From Pseudoduganella violaceinigra DSM 15887 (GTDB lineage Bacteria > Pseudomonadota > Gammaproteobacteria > Burkholderiales > Burkholderiaceae_D): a DNA stretch of 64,000 bases. This document shows, piece by piece, positions 32,610-40,949 of the stretch (positions within the stretch are counted from its first letter, which is position 1; every line of letters begins with the position of its first letter). Location: the NCBI RefSeq assembly GCF_000425385.1, contig NZ_AUDI01000023.1, positions 1 through 64,000 on the forward strand, in the 5' to 3' direction. The translations under genes were made by a program, and so were the position numbers. Below the pieces are notes generated by a model. It worked only from the letters and a program-made list of their open reading frames with translations, made no database searches and was not told the DNA's origin.

Positions 32610-33674
32610 ATGAGCCTGCAGGAGCATTACCGTATCGAGCCGCTGGAGCAGGCACACGCGCTGCATGCCGGTTTCTACACCGGCATGCACTGGCTGGATT
32701 TCGAACAGCGCGAAGTGTTCGGCAAGAGCTGGCAACTGGCCGCGCATGCCGGCGACCTGCAGCATCCAGGCGACCATGTGACCGCAGATATCGCAGGCAA
32801 GCCCATCATCATCATATGCCAGCAGGACGGCAGCCTGCAGGCTTTCTTCAATGTCTGCCGCCATCGGGCCGGGCCACTTGCAACTTGCAATGGAAAAGGC
32901 GCGCGGGCGCTGCACTGCAAATACCATGGCTGGACCTACGAGCTGGATGGCGGGCTGCGCGCCGCCACCGAGATGCAGGACGCCGCCGGCTTCGACAAAT
33001 CGGCGATCCGCCTGCCGCGCGTTCAGGTGCGCGCCTGGCAAGGCTTGGTCTTCGTGGCGCTGGATATCGCTACCCCGCCGTTCGAACAGGTCTTTGCCGG
33101 CATCGGCGAACGCATTGCGGTGGCCGGATTGCCGCAGATGCGCTTTGCCAAGCGCGACACCTACCAGCTCGCATGCAACTGGAAGGTCTACATCGACAAC
33201 TTCCTGGAAGGCTACCACCTGCCCTTCGTCCACCCCGGCCTGTCGAAAGTGCTCGACTACCGCGCCTATGACACCGAACTGGCGCAATGGCATTCGCTGC
33301 AGCACTCGCCGCTGCGCAACAACGACGGCATCTACGGCGACGGCAATGCCTGGTACTACTTCATCTATCCGAACATCATGCTGAACATCACCCCGGGCCG
33401 GCTACAGACCAACCGCGTCCTGCCGCAGGGCGACGGGCATTGCATCGTCGAATTCGACTACTACTACACGGACGAGCCGCAAGTGCAGGCGCGCGTCCAG
33501 GCCGAACAAGCCTTCAGCGACGAGATCCAGGCCGAGGACATCGCCATCTGCGAGCACGTGCAGCAAGGCCTGGCATCCGGTTCGTACAGCGCCGGACGCC
33601 TGAACCCCCGCCGCGAAAGCGGGGTGTGGCATTTCCAGAACCTGCTACGCGCCGCCTATGCACGCCAGGGATAA
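32610..33674 (+). CDS. Rieske non-haem iron oxygenase (choline/carnitine-monooxygenase-like alpha subunit)
   Basis: A 354-residue oxygenase. The N-terminal Rieske domain binds a [2Fe-2S] cluster through C83-x-H85 (CRHRAG) and C103-xx-H106 (CKYHGW). The catalytic domain has E200-xx-H203-xxxx-H208 (NFLEGYHLPFVH) and a likely third ligand D310 (AEDIAICEHVQ). A bridging Glu in place of Asp, with this spacing, is typical of CntA-like quaternary-amine monooxygenases. The gene overlaps the downstream amino-acid permease by 17 bases, so substrate uptake and oxidation are coupled. No reductase partner is in the window; it must come from elsewhere. The substrate is inferred only loosely. Confidence 0.88.
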   Translation: MSLQEHYRIEPLEQAHALHAGFYTGMHWLDFEQREVFGKSWQLAAHAGDLQHPGDHVTADIAGKPIIIICQQDGSLQAFFNVCRHRAGPLATCNGKGARALHCKYHGWTYELDGGLRAATEMQDAAGFDKSAIRLPRVQVRAWQGLVFVALDIATPPFEQVFAGIGERIAVAGLPQMRFAKRDTYQLACNWKVYIDNFLEGYHLPFVHPGLSKVLDYRAYDTELAQWHSLQHSPLRNNDGIYGDGNAWYYFIYPNIMLNITPGRLQTNRVLPQGDGHCIVEFDYYYTDEPQVQARVQAEQAFSDEIQAEDIAICEHVQQGLASGSYSAGRLNPRRESGVWHFQNLLRAAYARQG

Positions 33675-34965
33675 GGCCAAGCCGCTGGGCTTCTGGATGT
33701 GCACCTCGCTGATCGTGGGGAATATGATCGGCATGGGAATTTTCATGCTGCCCGCCGCCCTCGCCCCTTTCGGCAAGAATGCCTTTGCAGGATGGGCCAT
33801 CACCGTCGTCGGCTGCCTGTTCATCGCCCATGTCTTCGCCCGCCTGGCGCGCGCCATGCCGGATGAGGACGGCCCATACGGCTATTGCCGGCGTGCCTTC
33901 GGCAACGGCGTCGCCTTCTTTACCATGTGGTGCTACTGGGTCTCGATCTGGGTTACCAATGCGGCGCTGGCGATCGGCATCGTCGGCTACCTGACAACGC
34001 TTCTGCCAGCGCTGTCCTCCCACCCGGCCCTGCCGCCGCTGGCGGCCATGGGCATCATCTGGTTCTTCGTCCTGGTCAGCCTGCGCGGCGCACTGGCCTC
34101 GGGACGGGTGCAGCTGGCGTCGGCAGCCCTCAAGCTCCTGCCGATGGGCGCCATCGTACTGCTCGGCGTGTGGATCTTCGCCGCCGACAGTGCCGCCTAC
34201 GCGGCGCATCTGCCGCCCACACCGTTCACCCTGGACGGCACCGCCGCAGCCGGCACCATCGCCCTGTTCGCCATGCTGGGCGTGGAATGCGCCTCGCTGC
34301 CCGCCACCAAAGTGCACCAGCCGGAACGCACCATCCCGCGCGCCACCATTGCCGGGACGCTGGCGGCGGCCATCGTCTATGTCTGCGTCTGCACCATCCC
34401 CATGCTGCTCCTGCCGCAGGCCGAGCTGGCGGCTTCCAACGCCCCCTTCGTCGACCTGTTCCGCCACTACTGGGACGCCGGCAGCGGCCATTGGCTGGCA
34501 CTGGCCGTCATCGTCAGCGGGCTGGGAGCGCTGAACGGATGGACCATGCTGGCAGGCGAAGTGACCGCTTCCATGGCGCGCCACGGCATCTTCCCGGCGG
34601 CACTGAACTCGCAGAACCGCCACGGCGCGCCGGCCTGGTCGCTGCTGCTGGTGGGAGTACTGGCCAGCGTCATGGTGGCGATGAACTACAGCCGCTCATT
34701 GGCCGAAGGATTCACTTTCCTGACCCTGGTGGTGACGGCGGCCAGCATGCCGCTCTACTTGGTCGGCGGCGCCGCCGTATTCAAGCTGCGCCAGCGCGGC
34801 GCCATGCTGGCGACCAGCGCCGTGATGACATGCGTGTTCTCGCTGTGGGCCTTCTACGGCATGGGCCAGGAAGCGTTCTGGTGGGGTGTTGCGCTGGGCG
34901 CCGTCAGCCTGCCGGTGTTCTGGCTGGCACGTCTGCGGCGGCGGGCCCAGGCGCCGGTCTGCTGA
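33658..34965 (+). CDS. APC-superfamily amino acid/polyamine permease
   Basis: A 435-residue transporter with about 12 membrane segments. The helix-1 motif GNMIGMGIFMLPAALA matches AdiC/PotE-type antiporters, and helix 6 has the ALFAMLGVECASLPATKVHQPERTIPRA region typical of basic amino-acid transporters (split here by position only, not by function). It overlaps the end of the Rieske oxygenase gene by 17 bases, suggesting it imports the oxygenase substrate or exports a product. The 3' end overlaps a minus-strand gene by 62 bases. Confidence 0.88.
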   Translation: MHARDKAKPLGFWMCTSLIVGNMIGMGIFMLPAALAPFGKNAFAGWAITVVGCLFIAHVFARLARAMPDEDGPYGYCRRAFGNGVAFFTMWCYWVSIWVTNAALAIGIVGYLTTLLPALSSHPALPPLAAMGIIWFFVLVSLRGALASGRVQLASAALKLLPMGAIVLLGVWIFAADSAAYAAHLPPTPFTLDGTAAAGTIALFAMLGVECASLPATKVHQPERTIPRATIAGTLAAAIVYVCVCTIPMLLLPQAELAASNAPFVDLFRHYWDAGSGHWLALAVIVSGLGALNGWTMLAGEVTASMARHGIFPAALNSQNRHGAPAWSLLLVGVLASVMVAMNYSRSLAEGFTFLTLVVTAASMPLYLVGGAAVFKLRQRGAMLATSAVMTCVFSLWAFYGMGQEAFWWGVALGAVSLPVFWLARLRRRAQAPVC

Positions 34966-36175
34966 TGCTCTGAATGGCAGAATTGCTCAGCTTTTCCAGA
35001 ATACGGAACAGCAGTTCGATGCAATAGCCCACCAGGAACGCCAGCGCAAAGGACGCGTACATGGGAGATGCCGTCGGCACCTTGATGAATTCCCCGGCGC
35101 CAAGCCAGCCCACCACCACGCCGGCAATGCCCCCCATCGTGATGCGCATCACAACGCTGTACCATTCCATTGACGGTGTCCTGGTGTTGGCAATATTCTG
35201 CATCACGAAGATGGAAGCACCCAGCATGCCAAACATCACAGGAAGGCACCACACGACGCGCAAAGAAATTTTGTTCAGGATCGCGCCGGCATAGACCAGC
35301 GTTGCGTCCATATCGGTCAACAGCGCGGAGTCGCTGCCATTGCCCAACGCAAGCTGGAAACAATAATCGGAGAGCCACTCCTGCACCGCATCCTTCAGCC
35401 ACCCTGGATACTTTTGCCAATGCGGAGGCAGCATCCATTGCCCCTCATTGTTCACGCAGAACGCCGAATTTGACTGCTTGCCCGCAGCCTCCGGACTGGC
35501 ACCGCCATAACTTCCCCCCGAGCTTGAGCCCGACGTCGTCAGCACGCCGCCCCCCGTTAGCGCCGGATCAGGCACAGCTTGCGCCTGTGCCACGGCATCG
35601 GAAAGATAGGGGAACAGGGGGAGGCTGGCAACCTCCACGGTGCCCGAATGATACGTGCCGATCAGGCGGTTCAAATGCAAATACTCTTCCCGCTTGAGGT
35701 TGTATTTTTCCGTCAGTATGGCCTTGGCTTTGTCGTTCGCTTGCGGCAGTTCCGATTGCGCCAAATGGCGCAGGTCCGACAGCAGGATAGTTGGCTTGGC
35801 ATCCTTGAAGGCCTCGATGTGCGCCAGCACTTCCTGTTCGCGGCGCAGGGCATCGGCAAAGTAGATGATATTCAACAGCACGGCAAAGGAGAAGATGGTC
35901 AGGGCGATGCGCAGGAAGCGCAATCTGCCCTGGTTGGTTTCAAGGAAGGGATCCCGGCCTTCCTTTAAGTCCGCCAGCGTGACCGGCCGGATAATGTTGA
36001 TCAGACTGCTTAGCAGCTGCGCCAGCGGCCCCACTCTGGGGATCTGGCCATCGTGTATTGCCTGCTCGGCGTGCGTGATCGGATCCAGCATCGCACTATT
36101 GCCGATCAAGCCAGCCCGCGCGGCATAGCGCGCTGCGAGGCGCACATCATCGAGCAATATATGCGCCTCTTCCAT
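34904..36175 (-). CDS. Membrane protein of unknown function with large central loop
   Basis: A 423-residue protein. One transmembrane segment lies at about 86-108 (IALTIFSFAVLLNIIYF); a long soluble region (about 110-285) contains a Gly/Ser-rich linker (TTSGSSSGGSYGG) and a Trp-rich motif (QWMLPPHWQKYPGW); three segments follow (about 307-330, 343-365 and 372-395). The N-terminal 80 residues appear cytosolic. No recognisable domain. The C-terminal 20 residues are encoded antisense to the end of the permease gene, an unusually long convergent overlap. The next gene, a small secreted protein, starts 213 bases upstream on the same strand; the two gene bodies are 3 bases apart. Confidence 0.72.
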   Translation of the reverse strand: MEEAHILLDDVRLAARYAARAGLIGNSAMLDPITHAEQAIHDGQIPRVGPLAQLLSSLINIIRPVTLADLKEGRDPFLETNQGRLRFLRIALTIFSFAVLLNIIYFADALRREQEVLAHIEAFKDAKPTILLSDLRHLAQSELPQANDKAKAILTEKYNLKREEYLHLNRLIGTYHSGTVEVASLPLFPYLSDAVAQAQAVPDPALTGGGVLTTSGSSSGGSYGGASPEAAGKQSNSAFCVNNEGQWMLPPHWQKYPGWLKDAVQEWLSDYCFQLALGNGSDSALLTDMDATLVYAGAILNKISLRVVWCLPVMFGMLGASIFVMQNIANTRTPSMEWYSVVMRITMGGIAGVVVGWLGAGEFIKVPTASPMYASFALAFLVGYCIELLFRILEKLSNSAIQSISRPAPGPAAADVPARTPAG

Positions 36176-36178
36176 GGC

Positions 36179-36388
36179 CTATCCCAAGGTACCCTGCACC
36201 GGCCCGAACGGGGTGCGGCAAGTGCAGGCCGCTCCTGGCGGCCCCGGCGGATTGGCCCAGCACCAGAACTGGGGCGTGAAGCAAATGCTGCCAGGCCGAT
36301 GCGGCGGCACCTGAGCGAACGCCAAGGAAGTCGCGCCGGCCTGACTGAGCATAACAATTACAGCGACCACTAGGCGGACCCTGTGCAT
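36179..36388 (-). CDS. Small secreted Pro/Cys-rich protein
   Basis: A 69-residue protein whose ATG at 36388 follows GGGAGG. Residues 1-26 form a signal peptide (LSQAGATSLAFA). The mature part of about 43 residues is rich in Pro, Gly and aromatic residues with four cysteines (SICFTPQFWCWANPP, ACTCRTPFGP). A palindrome (36412-36427) lies 24 bases upstream. It ends 3 bases before the start of the 423-residue membrane protein gene, so they form an operon. Small exported proteins with this CFTP-FWCW pattern look family-like, but no function is known to me. Confidence 0.7.
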   Translation of the reverse strand: MHRVRLVVAVIVMLSQAGATSLAFAQVPPHRPGSICFTPQFWCWANPPGPPGAACTCRTPFGPVQGTLG

Positions 36389-36411
36389 GACGCCTCCCTC
36401 AGACGATGCCC

Positions 36412-36427
36412 ACATTGTATTCAATGT
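36412..36427. promoter_or_regulatory. Perfect 16-bp palindrome upstream of the secreted protein gene
   Basis: ACATTG and CAATGT flank a 4-base centre TATT. It sits 24 bases before the minus-strand ATG at 36388, in the position of a core promoter or operator. A GACAGGAT tandem repeat lies immediately beside it (about 36428-36444). Confidence 0.45.
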
Positions 36428-36474
36428 AGACAGGATGACAGGATTGTCAAGCAGTGAACATTCGTAGCAGTGTG

Positions 36475-37569
36475 CTACTGATTGGCGGTGGAGGACGCCG
36501 GCGGTTGCAGGCAATACGCCATCAGCAACAGCGCCGCGCTGACCGCGCCGACCAGGGCCAGTTTGGGCAGCGGCCCCAGCGATGCGGTATGCGAGACCAG
36601 CTGGTTTTGCAGAAGCACGGCGGCGCTGAACATCGCCAGTGCAGCGGCCGTCCAGCGCCGGCCACGCGCGGCTGCGCGCGTCGCGACATACAGCCGCCCC
36701 GCCGGCAGCGTGAACGCCGGCCAGGGATCGGCGGCGGCCACATCGGCGGGGCGCCAACCGGTACGGCGGAACCACAATGACAGCTTGTCGCGCCAGCGCG
36801 CCGCGCGCACGGCGTCGTGCCACAGCACGGCCGGCCAGGCGAATTGGGCCCACACGGCGTTCCAGCCCGGCCCGCCTTTCCGCACGCCGTACACGCATTC
36901 TTCACCTTCCTCGATATAGGTGCCGAACAGGCGGTCCCACAGCATCAGCGTACCGCCGTAGTTGCGGTCAAGGTAGACCTCGTTGACCGCATGGTGCACC
37001 CGGTGCGCGCTGGGCGTATTGAGGATGCCTTCGATCAGGGGCACGCGGCGCACCAGGCGCGTGTGGATCCAGAACTGGTAGAACTTGCTCAAGGTGAGCT
37101 GGATGATGAACACGCCCGGCGGGCAGCCAAGCAACGCCAGCAGCATGAACAGCGGCGCATGGAACATGTCCTGGAAGGCGCCCTGGCGCAGCGCGGTGGT
37201 GAGGTTGAATTCCTCGCTCTGGTGGTGCGGCGAATGCACCGCCCACAGGATATTGATCTCGTGCGACCAGCGGTGCGCCCAGTAGTAGACGAAGTCGAAG
37301 ACAAAGAAGGACCAGACCCAGGTCCAGGCCGAGTCCGGCCCCGACGGCCACCGCGCGAGATGGCGGAACACCCAGCCATAGGCCAGCAGCATGGCCGCTT
37401 TGGTGAAGACTTCCAGGGTCACGGTCCAGATGCCGCACGCCATGCTGGTCAGGCTGTCGGCCAGGGTGTAAGCCTGGACGCGGCGGCGCCAGGCCAGCCA
37501 GGCTTCCAGCGCAATCAGGAGCAGGAAAACCGGGGTGGCCGCCGCCACCAGGGCATTGTTATCGAGCAT
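36475..37569 (-). CDS. Sterol desaturase / fatty acid hydroxylase-family membrane enzyme
   Basis: A 364-residue integral membrane di-iron oxygenase. The three histidine clusters of the family are present: HRWSH, HSPHHQ (HxxHH) and HRVHH, the last in PSAHRVHHAVNEVYLDRNYGG. Membrane segments lie at about 8-24, 35-70, 80-100 and 130-150, with two more near the C terminus (310-360). Family members hydroxylate or desaturate lipids such as fatty acids, sterols or hopanoids. The ATG at 37569 overlaps the stop of the preceding 564-residue gene by 11 bases, so the two are coupled. Confidence 0.88.
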   Translation of the reverse strand: MLDNNALVAAATPVFLLLIALEAWLAWRRRVQAYTLADSLTSMACGIWTVTLEVFTKAAMLLAYGWVFRHLARWPSGPDSAWTWVWSFFVFDFVYYWAHRWSHEINILWAVHSPHHQSEEFNLTTALRQGAFQDMFHAPLFMLLALLGCPPGVFIIQLTLSKFYQFWIHTRLVRRVPLIEGILNTPSAHRVHHAVNEVYLDRNYGGTLMLWDRLFGTYIEEGEECVYGVRKGGPGWNAVWAQFAWPAVLWHDAVRAARWRDKLSLWFRRTGWRPADVAAADPWPAFTLPAGRLYVATRAAARGRRWTAAALAMFSAAVLLQNQLVSHTASLGPLPKLALVGAVSAALLLMAYCLQPPASSTANQ

Positions 37570-39253
37570 GCGCAGGCTTCGCATCGGCTTTGCGGCCGAG
37601 TGCGCTGCGCAGCACGTCGCCAACCGGGCGGTTCAGCACCGCGGCCACTTCCTGCATGCTGACGGGACGGTTCAGCACTGCAGCGACCTCTTTCATGCTC
37701 ACGGGCCGGTTCAGCACCGCGGCCACGTTCTGGATGCTTGACGCGGCCTGCGCCGCTTGCGCAGCCTTGGCCGCGGCCGCCTTGGCCTTGGCTTCGCGGC
37801 GCTCCGCCGCGGCCAGTTCGGCCAGTTGCGCCAGCTGCATCGGGTTCGGGAAGGTGGCGACGAAATAGCGCGGCGGATAGTCGTCGGTGCGCTGCATCAG
37901 GGCGCCCACCACCGGCATGGCGGCGTCCCAGCTCACGGTGATCGGCGGATCCAGGCTGGAGGGGTCGGCAAAATACAGCAAATCGGTCTTGGGCAGCAGG
38001 CTGGGCATGTCGCGCGTCCAGGTACAGGCGCTGGTGCGCACTTGTTCGTGGCCCAGCTTGCCGACCAGGTAGGTCACCACGCAGCGGTTGCGCCCGCTGG
38101 CCAGTTCGTGCGCTTTCAGCAATTCCTTCTGCAGGCGGTAGTCGTTGCCTTCCACATATTTCGCCAGGCTGTTCAGGCGCCGCTCCAGGCCGGGCGGCAC
38201 GAAAATCTGCCAGCGCCCATCAACCAGGCGCAGCAGCCGTGGCATCACCATCTTTTCTTCGCGCATGGCCGCAATCGCCGCCTTCAGCATGGCATCCATG
38301 GCCTGCTCGTTCTGGTCGCTGCACACCATCAGCATGCCGCGCGTAGGGACCATCACCACCGGACGGCCGACGCTGACGGCGCCCTCGATCAACTCGGTCA
38401 GCAGCATGCGCGAGGAGGCATAGCCGTCGTCCCAGCCGCCGCCCAGCACACCCGCCGGCGAAGGCAGCAGCGGCGCGGTAGACACCGCGCGCAGGTTGGC
38501 GTAGGCGGCGTCGAAGGCCGCCTCCTCGTTCAGGCCCCAGGCCTGCAGGTGGGCTTGCGCCACCCGGTGCACCACGCGCCCGCGCTGGTAGGCCAGGCCG
38601 ACTTCCAGCCCTTCGCACAAGGGGCGGAACACCAGCGGCGAATAGCCGCGCGCGGCGGCCAGCAGGGCCTGCCCGCGTTCGGCGCAATTGCGCACGATCG
38701 GCAGCAGGTAACTGGTGACGTCCTGCGCCATGCCCGGGGTATTGCCCATCAGGACCATGCCGGCGGTATGGCGCAGCAAGTCTTCGCTGGCGGCCAGCGA
38801 GGCGCCCAGCCACTCCTGGTACAGGCGTTCGAGCGGCACCACCAGCTCCAGCGGATAGGGCGATTCGGGGCCGGGCACGCCGAACAGCTCGCCTTCCGCC
38901 TCGATGAAGCTCCAGCGCCGTCCCGGGTCGAGCATTTCCAGGTGGTCCTGCAGCTGGGTCGCGTATTCGGCCAGGGAGGCGCACGCGAGCGCCTCCTTTT
39001 CCGCTTCGATCTCGCAGCGCAGGCCGCATGTCATCAAGGCATCGCGATAGCGTTCGGCCGTGGCCCAGTCGACGCCCTTTTTCAGCACCGCACCGTTGCC
39101 TTCGGTAATCGGGCGCACCGCCTCCAGCGGACGGCGGAACAAGAGCATCAGGCGTGCCTCGACCCGCTCCTTCTGGGAGCCTGCTTGCACACCAAGGGTT
39201 TTGATCCGATAGGTCGCCACGGGCTTATCAAGTTGAAAAAATCGCAACAGCAT
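37559..39253 (-). CDS. Large protein of unknown function with three C-terminal 13-residue repeats
   Basis: A 564-residue soluble protein. The first 85 residues (TYRIKTLGVQAGSQKERVEARL) look like a small alpha/beta domain. The main body (about 90-470) has no domain I can name. An Ala/Lys-rich helical linker (about 480-510) leads to three tandem copies of VAAVLNRPVSMxE (about 513-550), encoded by a 39-base direct repeat at roughly 37627-37735. The last residues are basic. No signal or membrane segment is visible, so it is probably cytosolic. It overlaps the lipid hydroxylase gene by 11 bases and may work with it. Confidence 0.78.
   Translation of the reverse strand: MLLRFFQLDKPVATYRIKTLGVQAGSQKERVEARLMLLFRRPLEAVRPITEGNGAVLKKGVDWATAERYRDALMTCGLRCEIEAEKEALACASLAEYATQLQDHLEMLDPGRRWSFIEAEGELFGVPGPESPYPLELVVPLERLYQEWLGASLAASEDLLRHTAGMVLMGNTPGMAQDVTSYLLPIVRNCAERGQALLAAARGYSPLVFRPLCEGLEVGLAYQRGRVVHRVAQAHLQAWGLNEEAAFDAAYANLRAVSTAPLLPSPAGVLGGGWDDGYASSRMLLTELIEGAVSVGRPVVMVPTRGMLMVCSDQNEQAMDAMLKAAIAAMREEKMVMPRLLRLVDGRWQIFVPPGLERRLNSLAKYVEGNDYRLQKELLKAHELASGRNRCVVTYLVGKLGHEQVRTSACTWTRDMPSLLPKTDLLYFADPSSLDPPITVSWDAAMPVVGALMQRTDDYPPRYFVATFPNPMQLAQLAELAAAERREAKAKAAAAKAAQAAQAASSIQNVAAVLNRPVSMKEVAAVLNRPVSMQEVAAVLNRPVGDVLRSALGRKADAKPAHAR
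37627..37735 (-). repeat. 39-bp tandem direct repeat, three copies, inside a gene
   Basis: Three consecutive 39-base units, each containing a GGTTCAGCACxGC core on the plus strand, encode three VAAVLNRPV-type 13-residue units at the C terminus of the 564-residue protein. In-frame unit length allows copy number to change without breaking the gene. Confidence 0.8.
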
Positions 39254-39305
39254 TGTAAGGCAAGGTGGCCGTGAACAGGCGGCAAACCTGTATCATGTTG
39301 GGCCC

Positions 39306-39902
39306 ATGCCACAGACAATTATATCGCCCGCTACTAGCGAATTGCTCGTAAAGAAAAGCCGTTTCCTCGGTTTCGTGCATCCGGCCGCCGACCGCGCCGC
39401 AGCGCAAGCCATTGTTGCCACCCTGCGCGCCCGCCATCCGGACGCCGCCCATGTCTGCTGGGCCCTGCTGGCCGGCGGCCAGTCGGCGGCCGTCGACGAC
39501 GGCGAACCGGGCGGCACCGCCGGGCGCCCCATGCTGGACGTGCTGCGCCACCAGGACCTGGAAGGCGTGCTGGCGGCCGTGGTGCGCTACTACGGCGGTA
39601 TTAAACTGGGCGCCGGCGGCCTGGTCCGGGCGTATACCGATACCGTGGCCAAGGCCCTGCTTGCGGCGCAAAAAACTGCCATCGTGCGCTATACGGAACT
39701 GCACTGCAGCCTGCCCTATTCCCTGGAAGGCTTGCTGCGGCGCGTGCTGGCGGCGGCCGGGGCCAGCCTGGTGGGCGTTGCCCACGGCCAGCGGGTGTCG
39801 CTGGCCTTTCGCATTGCGGACAATGCAGCCGCCGCCCTGATCGCCCAGTTGAACGAGGCGGCCAGCGGGCAGCTTGAATGGCATGGGCCGAACCATGAAT
39901 AG
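39306..39902 (+). CDS. yigZ: YigZ/IMPACT-family protein
   Basis: A 198-residue two-domain protein. The N-terminal UPF0029/IMPACT domain contains the typical VKKSRFLGFVHP, HVCWALLAGGQ, DDGEPGGTAGRPML and VVRYYGGIKLGAGGLVRAY motifs. The C-terminal domain (about 130-195) has the ferredoxin-like DUF1949 fold. The E. coli homologue YigZ has no firmly established role; eukaryotic IMPACT regulates translation via Gcn1. A stand-alone gene, diverging from the 564-residue gene on the other side. Confidence 0.92.
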   Translation: MPQTIISPATSELLVKKSRFLGFVHPAADRAAAQAIVATLRARHPDAAHVCWALLAGGQSAAVDDGEPGGTAGRPMLDVLRHQDLEGVLAAVVRYYGGIKLGAGGLVRAYTDTVAKALLAAQKTAIVRYTELHCSLPYSLEGLLRRVLAAAGASLVGVAHGQRVSLAFRIADNAAAALIAQLNEAASGQLEWHGPNHE

Positions 39903-39969
39903 TTAAAAAACAAGTAGAAAATTATTAACAATTTTTGCGTTATTGCCGGGCAGTGGCTACTGTTGGAAT

Positions 39970-40890
39970 ATGCGTAAAGAAACATTGTTTTCAAGCAATC
40001 AACTGGCTTCCCTGCTGAATGCCCTGCCCGACCCCGCGTTCATCCTGACGCGCAGCGGCCGCTATCGGGCTATCCATGGCGGCGTCGACACCCGCTTTTA
40101 CCACGACAGCTCACCCTTGATCGGCAAGACCATCCACGAAGTGATGGCGCCGGACCGGGCCGCCTGGTTCCAGCGCGAGATCGAAACGGCCCTGCGTGGC
40201 CGGGCCATGCACATTGTCGAATACAGCCTGACGCCAGGCGATATCCAGGGGCTGGCCATCAACGGCCTGAGCTGCCGCCTGTGGTTCGAGGGCCGCATCC
40301 AGGCCTTGGATTTCGCCGTGGACGGCGAAGACGCCGTGCTGTGGGTTGCCAGCAATATCACGGCGCGCAAGGAACTGGAAGTGCAGCTGCGCAGGCTGAG
40401 CGAGGTCGACGCGCTGTCCGGCCTGCTCAACCGCCGCAAGCTCATGCATTTGCTGGCCGAGCATTTCGACACGTTCGAGCGCTATGCCACGCCGATGGCC
40501 ATGCTGATCTTCGATATCGACCATTTCAAGCGGGTCAACGATGCGCACGGCCACCTGGCGGGCGACATCGTGATCAAGACCACCGCCGACGTGTGCCGCC
40601 GCGAATTGCGCAACACCGATGCGCCGGCCCGCCTGGGCGGCGACGAATTCGTGGTCCTGATGCCACACACCAGCGGCGAACAGGCGGCGCCGATCGCCGA
40701 GCGCCTGCGCCAGCGCATCGCGGAATCCCTGCACGCCCTGGGGGCTGTCGGTGAAGGCGCCACCATCAGCGGCGGCCTGGCCGAATTCGGCGCCGCAGAC
40801 GCATCCTGCGAAGACGTCCTGCAGCGGGGCGACGACGCCCTTTACCGGGCCAAGCGTTCCGGCCGCAACCGCATCGTCAGTATCGACTGA
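39970..40890 (+). CDS. PAS-GGDEF diguanylate cyclase
   Basis: A 306-residue cytosolic enzyme making c-di-GMP from two GTP. An N-terminal PAS domain (about 10-135) is the likely sensor; no membrane segment is present. The GGDEF domain (about 145-303) has an intact active site GGDEF at 223-227 and an inhibitory I-site R214-x-x-D217 exactly five residues before it, so it should be active and product-inhibited. The start at 39970 (MRKETLFSSN) is preceded by TTGGAAT. A c-di-GMP receptor of the PilZ type is encoded at 3326-4123. Confidence 0.92.
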   Translation: MRKETLFSSNQLASLLNALPDPAFILTRSGRYRAIHGGVDTRFYHDSSPLIGKTIHEVMAPDRAAWFQREIETALRGRAMHIVEYSLTPGDIQGLAINGLSCRLWFEGRIQALDFAVDGEDAVLWVASNITARKELEVQLRRLSEVDALSGLLNRRKLMHLLAEHFDTFERYATPMAMLIFDIDHFKRVNDAHGHLAGDIVIKTTADVCRRELRNTDAPARLGGDEFVVLMPHTSGEQAAPIAERLRQRIAESLHALGAVGEGATISGGLAEFGAADASCEDVLQRGDDALYRAKRSGRNRIVSID

Positions 40891-40949
40891 GGCTTGCCGG
40901 GTCTTGGCAAAAGGTTCAGAATTCCCCTAAAGCCCGAGGGAGGTTAGCG

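Noticed and set aside
36464-36478. GTAGCA-GTG-TGCTAC hairpin at the end of the sterol desaturase gene, as a terminator
   Set aside because: The stem is only six pairs, covers the stop codon and has no T-tract on the minus strand, so termination is unlikely.
37627-37735. 39-base tandem repeat considered as a CRISPR or iteron array
   Set aside because: Units are directly adjacent without spacers and lie in frame inside a gene, encoding a protein repeat.
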